A stretch of DNA of 11,976 nt from Planctomycetota bacterium (GTDB lineage: Bacteria > Planctomycetota > UBA1135). A model generated the notes under the pieces. That model saw nothing but the letters and a program-made list of their open reading frames with translations. It was not told the origin of the DNA and searched no databases. Shown piece by piece: positions 1-6,759 of the stretch. Both the position numbers and the translations under genes were made by a program. Location: NCBI GenBank assembly GCA_003501525.1, contig DNPI01000092.1, positions 1-11,976 of the forward strand, read 5' to 3'. The first letter of the stretch is position 1. Each line of letters opens with the position of its first letter.

Positions 1-384
1 GCGGAATGTTTTGAACTCCAGGTGATTGCCTGCCGGATCCTGAAAAAACATTGTTCCTTGTTCACCCACCTTTCCCAGAAACCGTATTCGTGGGGGGATG
101 ATGAACTCTGTTCCGGCCTCTTCCAGGCGAGACGCGAGTTCTTCCCAGTCGCTCCATTCCAGGACTAGGCCAAAATGCGGCACAGGGACGCTGTCTCCAT
201 CGACAGAATTATGAGAGGGGCTTGTCTTGCCTTCGTGGAGATGGGCTACGACTTGATGGCCATGAAGGTTGAAATCAACCCAGCGGTCAGAGCTTCGGCC
301 TTCGGGGCAACCGAGTAGTGTCCCGTAGAAGTCTCGCGCAGCCTCGAGGTCATCAACCGGTATGGCGAGATGAAACGGAGGCAT
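1..384 (-). CDS. VOC-family protein, extradiol dioxygenase-like (partial)
   Basis: The reading frame is open from an ATG at 384 to the left edge, giving 128 residues with the C-terminus missing. The N-terminus (PPFHLAIPV, then [15 protein letters not shown]) is the usual start of single-module vicinal-oxygen-chelate proteins resembling glyoxalase and extradiol dioxygenases. Likely metal ligands are His5, His70 (in VPVPHFGLV) and Glu123 (in NHLEFK), and DPAGN near 117-120 is the common pre-ligand turn. The family is about 140 residues long, so only a dozen or so residues are probably missing. The start codon overlaps the stop of the upstream glutathione peroxidase by one base (TAATG), so translation is probably coupled. 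No promoter-like box lies in front of it. The substrate is unknown: the fold serves dioxygenases, lyases and resistance proteins, so the dioxygenase label is only a family-level guess. Confidence 0.85.
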   Translation of the reverse strand, partial: MPPFHLAIPVDDLEAARDFYGTLLGCPEGRSSDRWVDFNLHGHQVVAHLHEGKTSPSHNSVDGDSVPVPHFGLVLEWSDWEELASRLEEAGTEFIIPPRIRFLGKVGEQGTMFFQDPAGNHLEFKTFR

Positions 385-950
385 TATTGCTGAATGGCAG
401 CCTCAATTGCGGCGATGAGCTCAGAGTCGTCGGGAGCGGTTCGCGTGGAGAAAAACTGCACCGTTCGGCCATCGGGAGAAACTAGGTGTTTGCCGAAATT
501 CCAGCCAGGCAGTTTTCCTGATTGGGTTCCTAGGAATCCATAAACCGGAGATTGATTTTCTCCGGGTGCGGTTTCAACCTTTGCGAACATAGGGAAACTC
601 ACCCCATATTCTTGGCTGCAGAATTTTCGGATCGTGGCGCTATCTCCAGGTTCTTGGCCTCCAAATTCATTGCTAGGAAAGCCTGCGATTACCAACCCCT
701 CTTCGCGGTATTTTGCCCAAAGTGACTCCAAGCCGGCGTATTGGGGTGTATACCCGCATTCGCTGGCCGTATTGACAACCAGGACAGTTTTTCCCTTCCA
801 AGTGGAGAAGTCGACTAGTTCCCCTTCTAAGGAGGAGGCATTCATAGTGAAAAAGTTAGTATTCGACCACTGGTCCATAATTTCGGGGGTTGTAGGTGCA
901 GATCGCGTGCAAGAGGCGAGTAGGGCAGAAAGAAAGGCAAGGCATCTCAT
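384..950 (-). CDS. gpx: Glutathione peroxidase family protein, probable lipoprotein
   Basis: This 188-residue protein reduces hydroperoxides with thiols; bacterial members of the family usually take electrons from thioredoxin rather than glutathione. Counting from the ATG at 950, the peroxidatic residue is Cys65 in [12 protein letters not shown], a cysteine rather than selenocysteine. The rest of the catalytic tetrad is Gln99 ([12 protein letters not shown]), Trp150 and Asn151 (GWNFGKHL). Cys111 ([12 protein letters not shown]) sits where thioredoxin-dependent members keep the resolving cysteine. The first 14 residues ([14 protein letters not shown]) form a short hydrophobic signal ending in a lipobox-like LASC, so the mature enzyme is probably lipid-anchored outside the cytoplasm at Cys14. 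A TTG in frame at 965 would add five residues, but it lies on the putative -10 box and spoils the signal start, so I prefer ATG 950. It is the first gene of a two-gene unit with the VOC gene. Confidence 0.93.
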   Translation of the reverse strand: MRCLAFLSALLASCTRSAPTTPEIMDQWSNTNFFTMNASSLEGELVDFSTWKGKTVLVVNTASECGYTPQYAGLESLWAKYREEGLVIAGFPSNEFGGQEPGDSATIRKFCSQEYGVSFPMFAKVETAPGENQSPVYGFLGTQSGKLPGWNFGKHLVSPDGRTVQFFSTRTAPDDSELIAAIEAAIQQ

Positions 951-964
951 GAGTTGTCTGCACA

Positions 965-970
965 AGGATA
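965..970 (-). promoter_or_regulatory. Putative -10 box of the peroxidase gene (TATCCT)
   Basis: TATCCT on the minus strand ends 15 bases before the ATG at 950. This is the longest spacing among the putative promoters of this window and would leave a leader of about 8 bases. It lies back to back with an identical box on the other strand at 982-987. No convincing -35 element is visible. Confidence 0.45.
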
Positions 971-981
971 GAGAGTCGCGG

Positions 982-987
982 TATCCT
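982..987 (+). promoter_or_regulatory. Putative -10 box of the nucleoside transporter gene (TATCCT)
   Basis: TATCCT ends 9 bases before the TTG at 996, a spacing that would put the transcription start at or next to the start codon. The stretch between box and start (CGCCGCCC-like) holds no Shine-Dalgarno sequence. It is separated by 11 bases from the opposed box at 965-970. Confidence 0.5.
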
Positions 988-995
988 CGCCGCCC

Positions 996-2249
996 TTGTT
1001 ACAAGCCCTTCTTGGTCTTCCGGTCCTTTTGACCCTTGGCTGGCTCCTGAGCACTCATCGGCAGGCCGTGCGCTGGCGCCCAGTAGTGGTGGGCGTAATT
1101 CTTCAATGGGTTTTAGCTCTTCTAGTGTTAAAGACAGGTCCAGGTCAGGCTTTTTTTGACGGCGCCCAGGGATTTTTCTTGGCACTGATTGAATTTGCCA
1201 AAGAAGCTGGCCGCGATGTTTTCGGTATTGACGCAATTGGGCTACCGGGAGAGGCTGGAGTGCTGGCTGCTCTGGTCATTATCAGCGTGGTCTTTTTTGC
1301 TTCAGTTTTCGCTGTCCTTCACCACTTAGGCGTTGTGCGAATTGTTGTAGGCGCGATGGCGAAGGCAATGTCCAAGACCATGGGGACCTCTGGAGCCGAA
1401 AGCACATCTGCTGCAGCCAATATTTTCGTTGGCCAGACGGAGGCGCCTTTGCTGGTCCGTCCTTATGTTGCGAAAATGACGCCGAGCGAAATTGGGGCGA
1501 TTATGACGGTTGGTTTCGCGACCGTAGCTGGCGGGGTTTTTGGAGTATATGTGACGATGCTGGAAGGAGCGGTCCCTGGGATTGGAGGTCACTTATTAGC
1601 GGCTTCTGTCATGTCGGCCCCGATGGCTTTGGCCATTGCGAAATTGGTTTTTCCTGAAACGGGTACTCCTGAAACGCTTGGGAGTGACGCTTCACAGCCC
1701 CCTTCTTCTCACCTAAATCTTGTCGATGCTGCTGCAGGCGGTGCTTCCGACGGGATGAAAATGTCTCTCAATATTTTGGGTATGCTGATTGCCTTTTTAG
1801 GTCTTTTAGCTTTGTTGAATGGCATCCTTGACTGGACGGCTACTCCACTGCTCCAGCGCTGGGGAATTCTCCGTCCCGACGAGGCCATTACGCTGCAGGG
1901 CATTCTTGGCTGGCTAGCTTCACCGATAGCTTGGCTTTTAGGGGTTCCGTGGAATGAAGCGCAGGCAGTTGGGAGCCTTCTAGGCACCAAAGTTGCAGTT
2001 AACGAATATGTGGCCTTTAAGGAATTAGCGGGAATGGAGGGTATTAGTGAGCATTCGCGGGTAGTTACGAGTTATGCTCTTTGTGGATTTGCAAACTTTT
2101 CCAGCATTGCCATTCAGATTGGAGGACTTGGAGGAATTTGCCCTGAACGGAGGGGCGAATTTGCCCGGCTAGGGCTTCGAGCAATGATTGGCGGCGCTCT
2201 TGCTAGCTTTATTACTGCAGCTACTGCTTCAGTTGTCCTAGGCTTCTAA
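996..2249 (+). CDS. nupC: Concentrative nucleoside transporter (CNT/NupC family)
   Basis: This 417-residue inner-membrane protein belongs to the family that imports nucleosides by cation symport. The signature GQTEAP is at 146-151; Gln147, Thr148 and Glu149 match the nucleobase-binding residues of the characterised Vibrio transporter. Glu337 (in VNEYVAF), Asn367 and Ser370 (in CGFANFSS) match its ribose-binding residues, so it should be functional. Hydrophobic segments alternate along the whole length, starting with residues 4-19 and 29-46 and ending with 395-415. The start is a TTG: an in-frame stop at 969-971 lies 24 bases upstream and no ATG or GTG intervenes. No Shine-Dalgarno is present, but a TATCCT box lies 9 bases upstream. 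One base separates it from the next gene, so the two are probably cotranscribed. Purine nucleoside phosphorylase, encoded 4.5 kb away, is a plausible metabolic partner, but proton or sodium coupling and substrate preference cannot be read from sequence. Confidence 0.92.
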   Translation: MLQALLGLPVLLTLGWLLSTHRQAVRWRPVVVGVILQWVLALLVLKTGPGQAFFDGAQGFFLALIEFAKEAGRDVFGIDAIGLPGEAGVLAALVIISVVFFASVFAVLHHLGVVRIVVGAMAKAMSKTMGTSGAESTSAAANIFVGQTEAPLLVRPYVAKMTPSEIGAIMTVGFATVAGGVFGVYVTMLEGAVPGIGGHLLAASVMSAPMALAIAKLVFPETGTPETLGSDASQPPSSHLNLVDAAAGGASDGMKMSLNILGMLIAFLGLLALLNGILDWTATPLLQRWGILRPDEAITLQGILGWLASPIAWLLGVPWNEAQAVGSLLGTKVAVNEYVAFKELAGMEGISEHSRVVTSYALCGFANFSSIAIQIGGLGGICPERRGEFARLGLRAMIGGALASFITAATASVVLGF

Positions 2250-2250
2250 A

Positions 2251-3291
2251 TTGACAAGCATTCTCGTTGTTTCCGGAATTACCTTATTGGGTTCCTTTTT
2301 GTGTTCTCTATTTGAGGCCTCCCTTTATGCGATTACTCCTTCACAGGTGGAGCTCTTAAAAGGCAGCAATCGCTTTGGAGCGGGTCGACTAGCCGCACTA
2401 AAGTCCAGAGTTGAGGATCCAATCGCAGCAATCCTGACCGTCAACACGCTTACTCATACAGTTGGCTCGGCCTGGTGCGGTGCGATGGTTGGGCGTGAAT
2501 TCGGGTCGGCTGCTGTAGGTGTTTTTGCTGCGATATTTACTTTTGCAGTTTTGTTGCTAACGGAAATTATTCCGAAATCAATTGGTGTCCGATATGCCCA
2601 GCGCCTGGGCCCCTGGGTCGCTTGGCCAATCCAAATAATGATTTGGTTGACTTGGCCCATAGTGAAGGCTTCGGGTGCCCTTATCCGTTTGCTAACGGGA
2701 GGCATGGCTGACAAACCTCCGAGCGAAGATGAGGTTATGGCTCTCTCTAGGCTTGCAGCCAAAGCTGGCGCGTTGCGCGCACAGGAAAACCTTTGGGTCG
2801 AAAATGCGCTTAAATTGGATCAGATTTGCGCGCGAGACTTAATGACTCCGCGCACTGTGGTTGAGTCGTTTGCTCATGATTTGACTTTGGCTCAAATTGA
2901 AGGGCTTGCTACTTCTTGGCGGCATAGTCGCGTGCCTGTGACGCAAGGAGGGAATTTAGATGAAATCCTAGGCATGGTTCACCGCCGAGAAGTCTTTGAT
3001 GCTTTAGTTGAAGGAAAAACGGAGGCGACTCTCGGCGAACTTGCCCAACCATTAGATTTCGTCCCGGAGTCGATGGCCGGGCACCGCCTCATGGATAAAT
3101 TTATTCAGGAGCAGCGGCACATGCTCGCGGTGGTCGACGAATATGGAGGATTTGAGGGTATTGTCACACTCGAAGACGTTCTGGAATGCCTTATCGGGGC
3201 TGAAATTGTCGATGAGCATGATGAGGTCGTTGATCTTCAGGAGCATGCTCGTCAGCAGGCTCGCGATAGCGCTCCAGATTCCTCCGACTAA
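2251..3291 (+). CDS. CNNM/CorC-like membrane protein with DUF21 and CBS pair
   Basis: The 346-residue product has the layout of the hemolysin C/CorC/CNNM family, linked to magnesium or cobalt export. Residues 1-150 form the DUF21 membrane domain, with hydrophobic stretches near 4-20, 60-80, 88-106 and 122-146 and the family motifs FEASLYAITPSQ (21-32) and TEIIPKSIG (104-112). A CBS pair follows: roughly 194-252, opening with DLMTPRT, and 265-318, with VVDEYGGFEGIVTLEDVLE. After the CBS pair only about 25 acidic and polar residues remain, so the C-terminal CorC_HlyC (transporter-associated) domain of longer relatives is absent. Such short forms are known. The start is a TTG one base after the nupC stop, and TAGGCT at 2239-2244 inside nupC ends 7 bases before it, a weak hint of an internal promoter. 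Its 3' end faces serA with only four bases between stop codons. The name hemolysin should not be taken literally. Confidence 0.88.
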   Translation: MTSILVVSGITLLGSFLCSLFEASLYAITPSQVELLKGSNRFGAGRLAALKSRVEDPIAAILTVNTLTHTVGSAWCGAMVGREFGSAAVGVFAAIFTFAVLLLTEIIPKSIGVRYAQRLGPWVAWPIQIMIWLTWPIVKASGALIRLLTGGMADKPPSEDEVMALSRLAAKAGALRAQENLWVENALKLDQICARDLMTPRTVVESFAHDLTLAQIEGLATSWRHSRVPVTQGGNLDEILGMVHRREVFDALVEGKTEATLGELAQPLDFVPESMAGHRLMDKFIQEQRHMLAVVDEYGGFEGIVTLEDVLECLIGAEIVDEHDEVVDLQEHARQQARDSAPDSSD

Positions 3292-3295
3292 ATTT

Positions 3296-4888
3296 TTAAG
3301 TGTCGGACGGAAAGCTTGCTGGCTGTGCCCAAGTAACACCATCTACTGAGCGCAATGCTTCCAGCGCATCTTCTGAGAGAGGGGCATCTAGGTGGAGTGC
3401 GCTAAAGGCGGTCCCACTATCTTTGTCGCGGCCTAGAGCTAAATCGGCGATGTTGACTCCGTGGGCTGCGATAGAGCTTGTAATTGCAGCCAAGCGACCT
3501 GGCGTATCGTCATTCTTGTAGAAGAGCATGTTTGCCTTCAGAGGTGTTTCTATGAAAAATTCGTCAACCTGTACCACTTTCGGATACCGCTCTGCATATA
3601 CGGTTCCTGAAATCAATCGCTCGCCTCCATCGCCACTAACCCGGATTTTAATGAGACCCAAGTAGCCTTCTGGGTCAGGTCCGCGGACTTCAGCTAGTTT
3701 CAGTCCGTGTTCTTCTGCAGCGGAGACGGCATTAACTAGGTTAATCTCACGACTCAAGAAACCAGACAAAAGTCCCTGTAAAGCCCCGGAAACAAGAGCC
3801 GGCCCGGGTAAATCGAGGACAGTTCCGGACAGCTCCACGCTGACTTCTTCTAGCGAACCTTTCGCTAAGACCGCGTGCATCCGGCCCATTCCCTCAGCGA
3901 GCTTGAGCCAAGGATCGAGCATCGCGGCCTGCTCGGGGTCGACGCTGAATAAATTGACAGCATTTTGAATTGTTCCTTCATTAAGGTAAGCCGCGATTTG
4001 TTCTGCAATGCGAAGCGCTACTTTTTCTTGAGCCTCGGAGGTGCTGGCGCCCAAGTGAGGGGTGAGAAGGATTTTTGGGTTGTTGCGGAGAGGGGAATCT
4101 TCTGGAAGCGGTTCTTCCTCGAATACATCTAGCGCTGCACCAGCAATCTTGTCGGCTTCGAGAGCGGCCAGTAGAGCTCCTTCATCTACCAATCCGCCGC
4201 GAGCGCAGTTGATAATGCGCAATTCCTTTTTGCATTTAGAAAGAGAATCAGCCCCAATGAGATGTTTGGTTTTGTCTGTTAGTGGAGCGTGAAGGGTCAA
4301 GAAATCGGATTCACTGAACAGGAGGTCAAGGTCTACTTTTTCGATACCCATTCCCTCGGCGACTTCATCCGGGAGGAAAGGGTCATGAGCGAGAACTCGC
4401 ATGCGAAAAGCTTTGCCTCGTGCGGCGACTTCTCTGCCAATCCGGCCCATCCCAACAACGCCAAGAGTTTTATCGCATAGCTCTACGCCCATTAAACCCT
4501 CTTTCGACCATTCCCCATCCCTCATGCGCACGCTAGCAGGCCCCAGATTGCGAGAGAGTCCAAGGATTAGGGCGAACGCATGTTCTGCTGCGGCCAAGCT
4601 GTTTTCTCCAGGAGCGTTCATGACCAAAATTCCACGAGCGGTAGCGGTCGTGACGTCAATGTTGTCGACCCCAGACCCTGCTCTGCCTACGACTTTTAGT
4701 TCGGGCGCAGCGTCCATGAGCTTTGCATCTACTTGGGTCGCACTGCGGACGACCAAACCATCAGCTTCGGCAAGCGCTTGCAGAAGGGCTTCATCGCCTT
4801 GACCCGCGACATCGTCCACCTCAATACCAGCCCTTTCGAGAGTTGCAGAGCAGTGGGAATCCACCTTGTCAGCAAATACGACTTTCAT
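3296..4888 (-). CDS. serA: D-3-phosphoglycerate dehydrogenase
   Basis: SerA oxidises 3-phosphoglycerate to 3-phosphohydroxypyruvate with NAD, the committed step of serine synthesis. The 530 residues match the long form with a regulatory tail. Residues 1-95 and 285-315 form the substrate domain, 96-284 the Rossmann domain with GMGRIG at 146-151, about 320-450 the intervening (ASB-like) domain, and about 453-525 an ACT domain. The catalytic triad is Arg230 (CARGGLVDEG), Glu259 (FEEEP) and His278 (LTPHLGAST). The ACT domain implies serine feedback, as in the family, though this is not shown here. The ATG at 4888 starts four bases after the stop of the aminotransferase gene and has no promoter box or Shine-Dalgarno of its own, so it is read as the third gene of the serB operon. 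It ends four bases from the convergent CNNM-like gene. Confidence 0.96.
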   Translation of the reverse strand: MKVVFADKVDSHCSATLERAGIEVDDVAGQGDEALLQALAEADGLVVRSATQVDAKLMDAAPELKVVGRAGSGVDNIDVTTATARGILVMNAPGENSLAAAEHAFALILGLSRNLGPASVRMRDGEWSKEGLMGVELCDKTLGVVGMGRIGREVAARGKAFRMRVLAHDPFLPDEVAEGMGIEKVDLDLLFSESDFLTLHAPLTDKTKHLIGADSLSKCKKELRIINCARGGLVDEGALLAALEADKIAGAALDVFEEEPLPEDSPLRNNPKILLTPHLGASTSEAQEKVALRIAEQIAAYLNEGTIQNAVNLFSVDPEQAAMLDPWLKLAEGMGRMHAVLAKGSLEEVSVELSGTVLDLPGPALVSGALQGLLSGFLSREINLVNAVSAAEEHGLKLAEVRGPDPEGYLGLIKIRVSGDGGERLISGTVYAERYPKVVQVDEFFIETPLKANMLFYKNDDTPGRLAAITSSIAAHGVNIADLALGRDKDSGTAFSALHLDAPLSEDALEALRSVDGVTWAQPASFPSDT

Positions 4889-4892
4889 TGGA

Positions 4893-5984
4893 TTAGGCTT
4901 CAGTCACCTTGGCTTCGAGAGCATTGTCAAAGTGGCGGAACAAATCTTCCAGGTCAGTGGAAGTGTGTTCTCCCATATGGCCAATGCGAAAAGTTTTCCC
5001 TTTGAGCTCGCCGTAGCCATTTGAGACAAGCAGTCCTTGGCTTTTAAGAATTTCTAGTGCAGGTGCGAAATCAGGTCCTTCTCCGCGGGCAAGACACGAA
5101 ACTGTATTGGACAAAAAGGGCTCTTCTGGGAAAGGTCCCCATCCGTGACCTCTTGCCCATTCTCGGGTCTGTTGTGCCATTGCGGCGTGTCGCTCCCATC
5201 GAGCTTCTAACCCTTCTTGGAATATGCGTTTTAACTGAGCGGCTAGAGCATAGAGATGAGCTGTAGAAGGCGTAGTCGGTGATTGCTCTTTGAGGTTGCG
5301 GTCACGAAGTTTGATGAAGTCAAGAAACCATCCTCGATTAGGGACGGATTCCGCTCGCTCCAAGACCGCGGCCGAGACGGAGGCAATTGCCAATCCAGCG
5401 GGTAGAGCCATAGCTTTTTGAATGCCGAATAAGCAAACATCGATTCCCCAGGCGTCTACCTGCACCTCCATGCCTGCCATAGAACTGACGGTGTCTACTA
5501 AAAACAGAGTATCTGGGAACTCTCTAAGAACGGCGCCAACTTCTTCCAGGGGACTGGTTACGCCTGTTGATGTCTCATTGTGGACCAATGTAATCGCATC
5601 AAACGGTTCTCCCTTATCAATTCCGCTTTGTAGCGCTTCTCGGACTTGTGCTCCTTGAAACCCCTGCCCAAGAGGTACCTCTAGAGCGTGTGCTTCTTTG
5701 CCGCAAGCAGATGCAATGTCGAACCAGCGTTTGGAAAAAGCTCCGCACACTAAGTGCAAGCTTCGCGTTGCCACGGTGTTGCGGATGGAGGCTTCCATCA
5801 TTGCGGATGCTGGGCCGGTAATCATGAGAATCTCTTCTTGAGTGCCCATTAGTTGGCGGAGCCCGCTCCGGCATTCTTTCCAAACTCGTGCGCATTCTTC
5901 AGTCCTATGCCCAATTGCTGGACGGGCCATTTCTTGGAGAATCTCCGGGGCGACTTGGGTAGGCCCTGGGATAAAAAGTTTCAT
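4893..5984 (-). CDS. Class V aminotransferase, probable phosphoserine aminotransferase
   Basis: The product is a fold-type I PLP enzyme of the serine-pyruvate/alanine-glyoxylate aminotransferase branch (363 residues from the ATG at 5984). It opens with MKLFIPGPTQV, the usual family N-terminus. The PLP lysine is Lys190 (GIQKAMALPAG), the pyridine-nitrogen aspartate is Asp164 (LFLVDTVSS), HNETSTG at 135-141 is the conserved cofactor loop, and Arg333 (FRIGHMG) matches the substrate-carboxylate arginine. Another ATG at 6026 would add 14 residues but overlaps serB by 32 bases and extends past the family start; the 5984 start leaves a 10-base gap. It lies between serB and serA and fills the missing step of the pathway, so the inferred role is 3-phosphohydroxypyruvate plus glutamate to phosphoserine. 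It is not the orthodox SerC family. Alternatives are serine-glyoxylate or alanine-glyoxylate transamination. Confidence 0.9.
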   Translation of the reverse strand: MKLFIPGPTQVAPEILQEMARPAIGHRTEECARVWKECRSGLRQLMGTQEEILMITGPASAMMEASIRNTVATRSLHLVCGAFSKRWFDIASACGKEAHALEVPLGQGFQGAQVREALQSGIDKGEPFDAITLVHNETSTGVTSPLEEVGAVLREFPDTLFLVDTVSSMAGMEVQVDAWGIDVCLFGIQKAMALPAGLAIASVSAAVLERAESVPNRGWFLDFIKLRDRNLKEQSPTTPSTAHLYALAAQLKRIFQEGLEARWERHAAMAQQTREWARGHGWGPFPEEPFLSNTVSCLARGEGPDFAPALEILKSQGLLVSNGYGELKGKTFRIGHMGEHTSTDLEDLFRHFDNALEAKVTEA

Positions 5985-5994
5985 GTCGTAAGCG

Positions 5995-6741
5995 TTAGGC
6001 GAGAGGGGGAAGACCGGAGAAGGCATATTGAAGCAGAACCGGGTCTACAGATGCGAGGTCTGTTTGGCGGCTAGGCCCAGCGGCTAATAATGCGACGGCC
6101 TCGAGCCCTGGGCCTTCAAGGAAAACATCCGCTGCAGTGCGAATCCCAGGTCTTTCAATTGCGCCACCAAAACCGGCAAACAGTCCTACTACTTCTGCTG
6201 CTTCAAGGTCGGATGCGCCATCTCCAACGAGCAGGGTGCGTTTTTGGTCCACCCCCAATTGCCTACAGATTTCTTGTACGACTTCGGGTTTCCCTCCTTT
6301 ACGGGCCAGGGGATGTAGCGCCGCGTTTTCTGCCCCTTTTGGGTCGGAGGTGTCGTAGGGGACCGCATCAACGGATCCTGGCGGGAAGCCAAGTGCCTCC
6401 GCGAACGGGGCCACGGATGGGTATAGCCCTCCAGAAAGTACTCGGGCTTGGATTCCGAGTTGGCCAAGTGCTGCTACTACTTCAGTGGCACCAGGGACCG
6501 CGGTCGCCCTGTAACGGCCGATTAACCATTCGAAATCTTCATTGGTAGGGGCGACTAGGCGAATACGTTGGGCGTAGATTTCTTCTAGGGGCACATCTCC
6601 CGACATGGCTGCTGTGGTGGCAGCAGACACATCCACCCCGCGTCGCGTTGCCAACTCATCGATCCCCTCTACTGTTGAAAGGGTAGAGTCGCAATCGAAG
6701 AAGACGATGTCGGCGCCTTCCCAGTTCACGATGGTGTCCAT
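5995..6741 (-). CDS. serB: Phosphoserine phosphatase (HAD superfamily)
   Basis: SerB removes phosphate from phosphoserine, the last step of serine synthesis. The 248-residue protein shows all HAD motifs: the nucleophile and acid Asp16 and Asp18 in FFDCDSTLST, Ser103 in LSGG, a lysine at 148 or 151, and Asp174 and Asp178 in VGDGASDLE. The cap carries the substrate-binding signature of true phosphoserine phosphatases: Glu25 in VEGIDELA and Arg59 in AQRIRLV, aligned by eye with the archaeal enzyme. This argues against a generic HAD phosphatase. About 40 residues at the C-terminus (from 210) extend past the usual core. It heads the operon serB-aminotransferase-serA. A TATCCT box ends 7 bases before the ATG at 6741, with no Shine-Dalgarno, which suggests a leaderless message. 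The divergent pnp gene starts only 18 bases away. Confidence 0.93.
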   Translation of the reverse strand: MDTIVNWEGADIVFFDCDSTLSTVEGIDELATRRGVDVSAATTAAMSGDVPLEEIYAQRIRLVAPTNEDFEWLIGRYRATAVPGATEVVAALGQLGIQARVLSGGLYPSVAPFAEALGFPPGSVDAVPYDTSDPKGAENAALHPLARKGGKPEVVQEICRQLGVDQKRTLLVGDGASDLEAAEVVGLFAGFGGAIERPGIRTAADVFLEGPGLEAVALLAAGPSRQTDLASVDPVLLQYAFSGLPPLA

Positions 6742-6746
6742 GGGCG

Positions 6747-6752
6747 TAGGAT
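6747..6752 (+). promoter_or_regulatory. Putative -10 box of pnp (TAGGAT), shared with serB
   Basis: TAGGAT ends 8 bases before the ATG at 6760. It overlaps by five bases the serB box on the other strand, because TAGGATA read backwards gives TATCCTA. A weak -35-like TTCACG lies at 6725-6730 with a 16-base spacer. The promoter would have to lie inside the 5' end of serB. Confidence 0.5.
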
Positions 6753-6753
6753 A
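6748..6753 (-). promoter_or_regulatory. Putative -10 box of serB (TATCCT)
   Basis: TATCCT on the minus strand ends 7 bases before the ATG at 6741, the expected distance if the message starts at the A of the start codon. Upstream promoter parts would fall inside the first codons of pnp. No good -35 is seen at normal spacing: TTGACC at 6755-6760 is too close to serve as one. Confidence 0.55.
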
Positions 6754-6759
6754 CGGTCA

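Noticed and set aside
634..1236. Two long frames antisense to gpx and nupC (634-1032 plus, 856-1236 minus)
   Set aside because: Their translations are basic and low in recognisable motifs, and they are fully or mostly shadowed by genes with clear families on the other strand.
4062..4802. Several plus-strand frames across serA
   Set aside because: They are mirror frames of serA, rich in Ser, Arg and Pro, with no family features; serA is complete over this span.
5985..6026. ATG at 6026 as start of the aminotransferase
   Set aside because: It would overlap serB by 32 bases and add 14 residues before the usual family N-terminus (MKLFIPGPTQ). The ATG at 5984 fits the family and leaves a normal 10-base gap.
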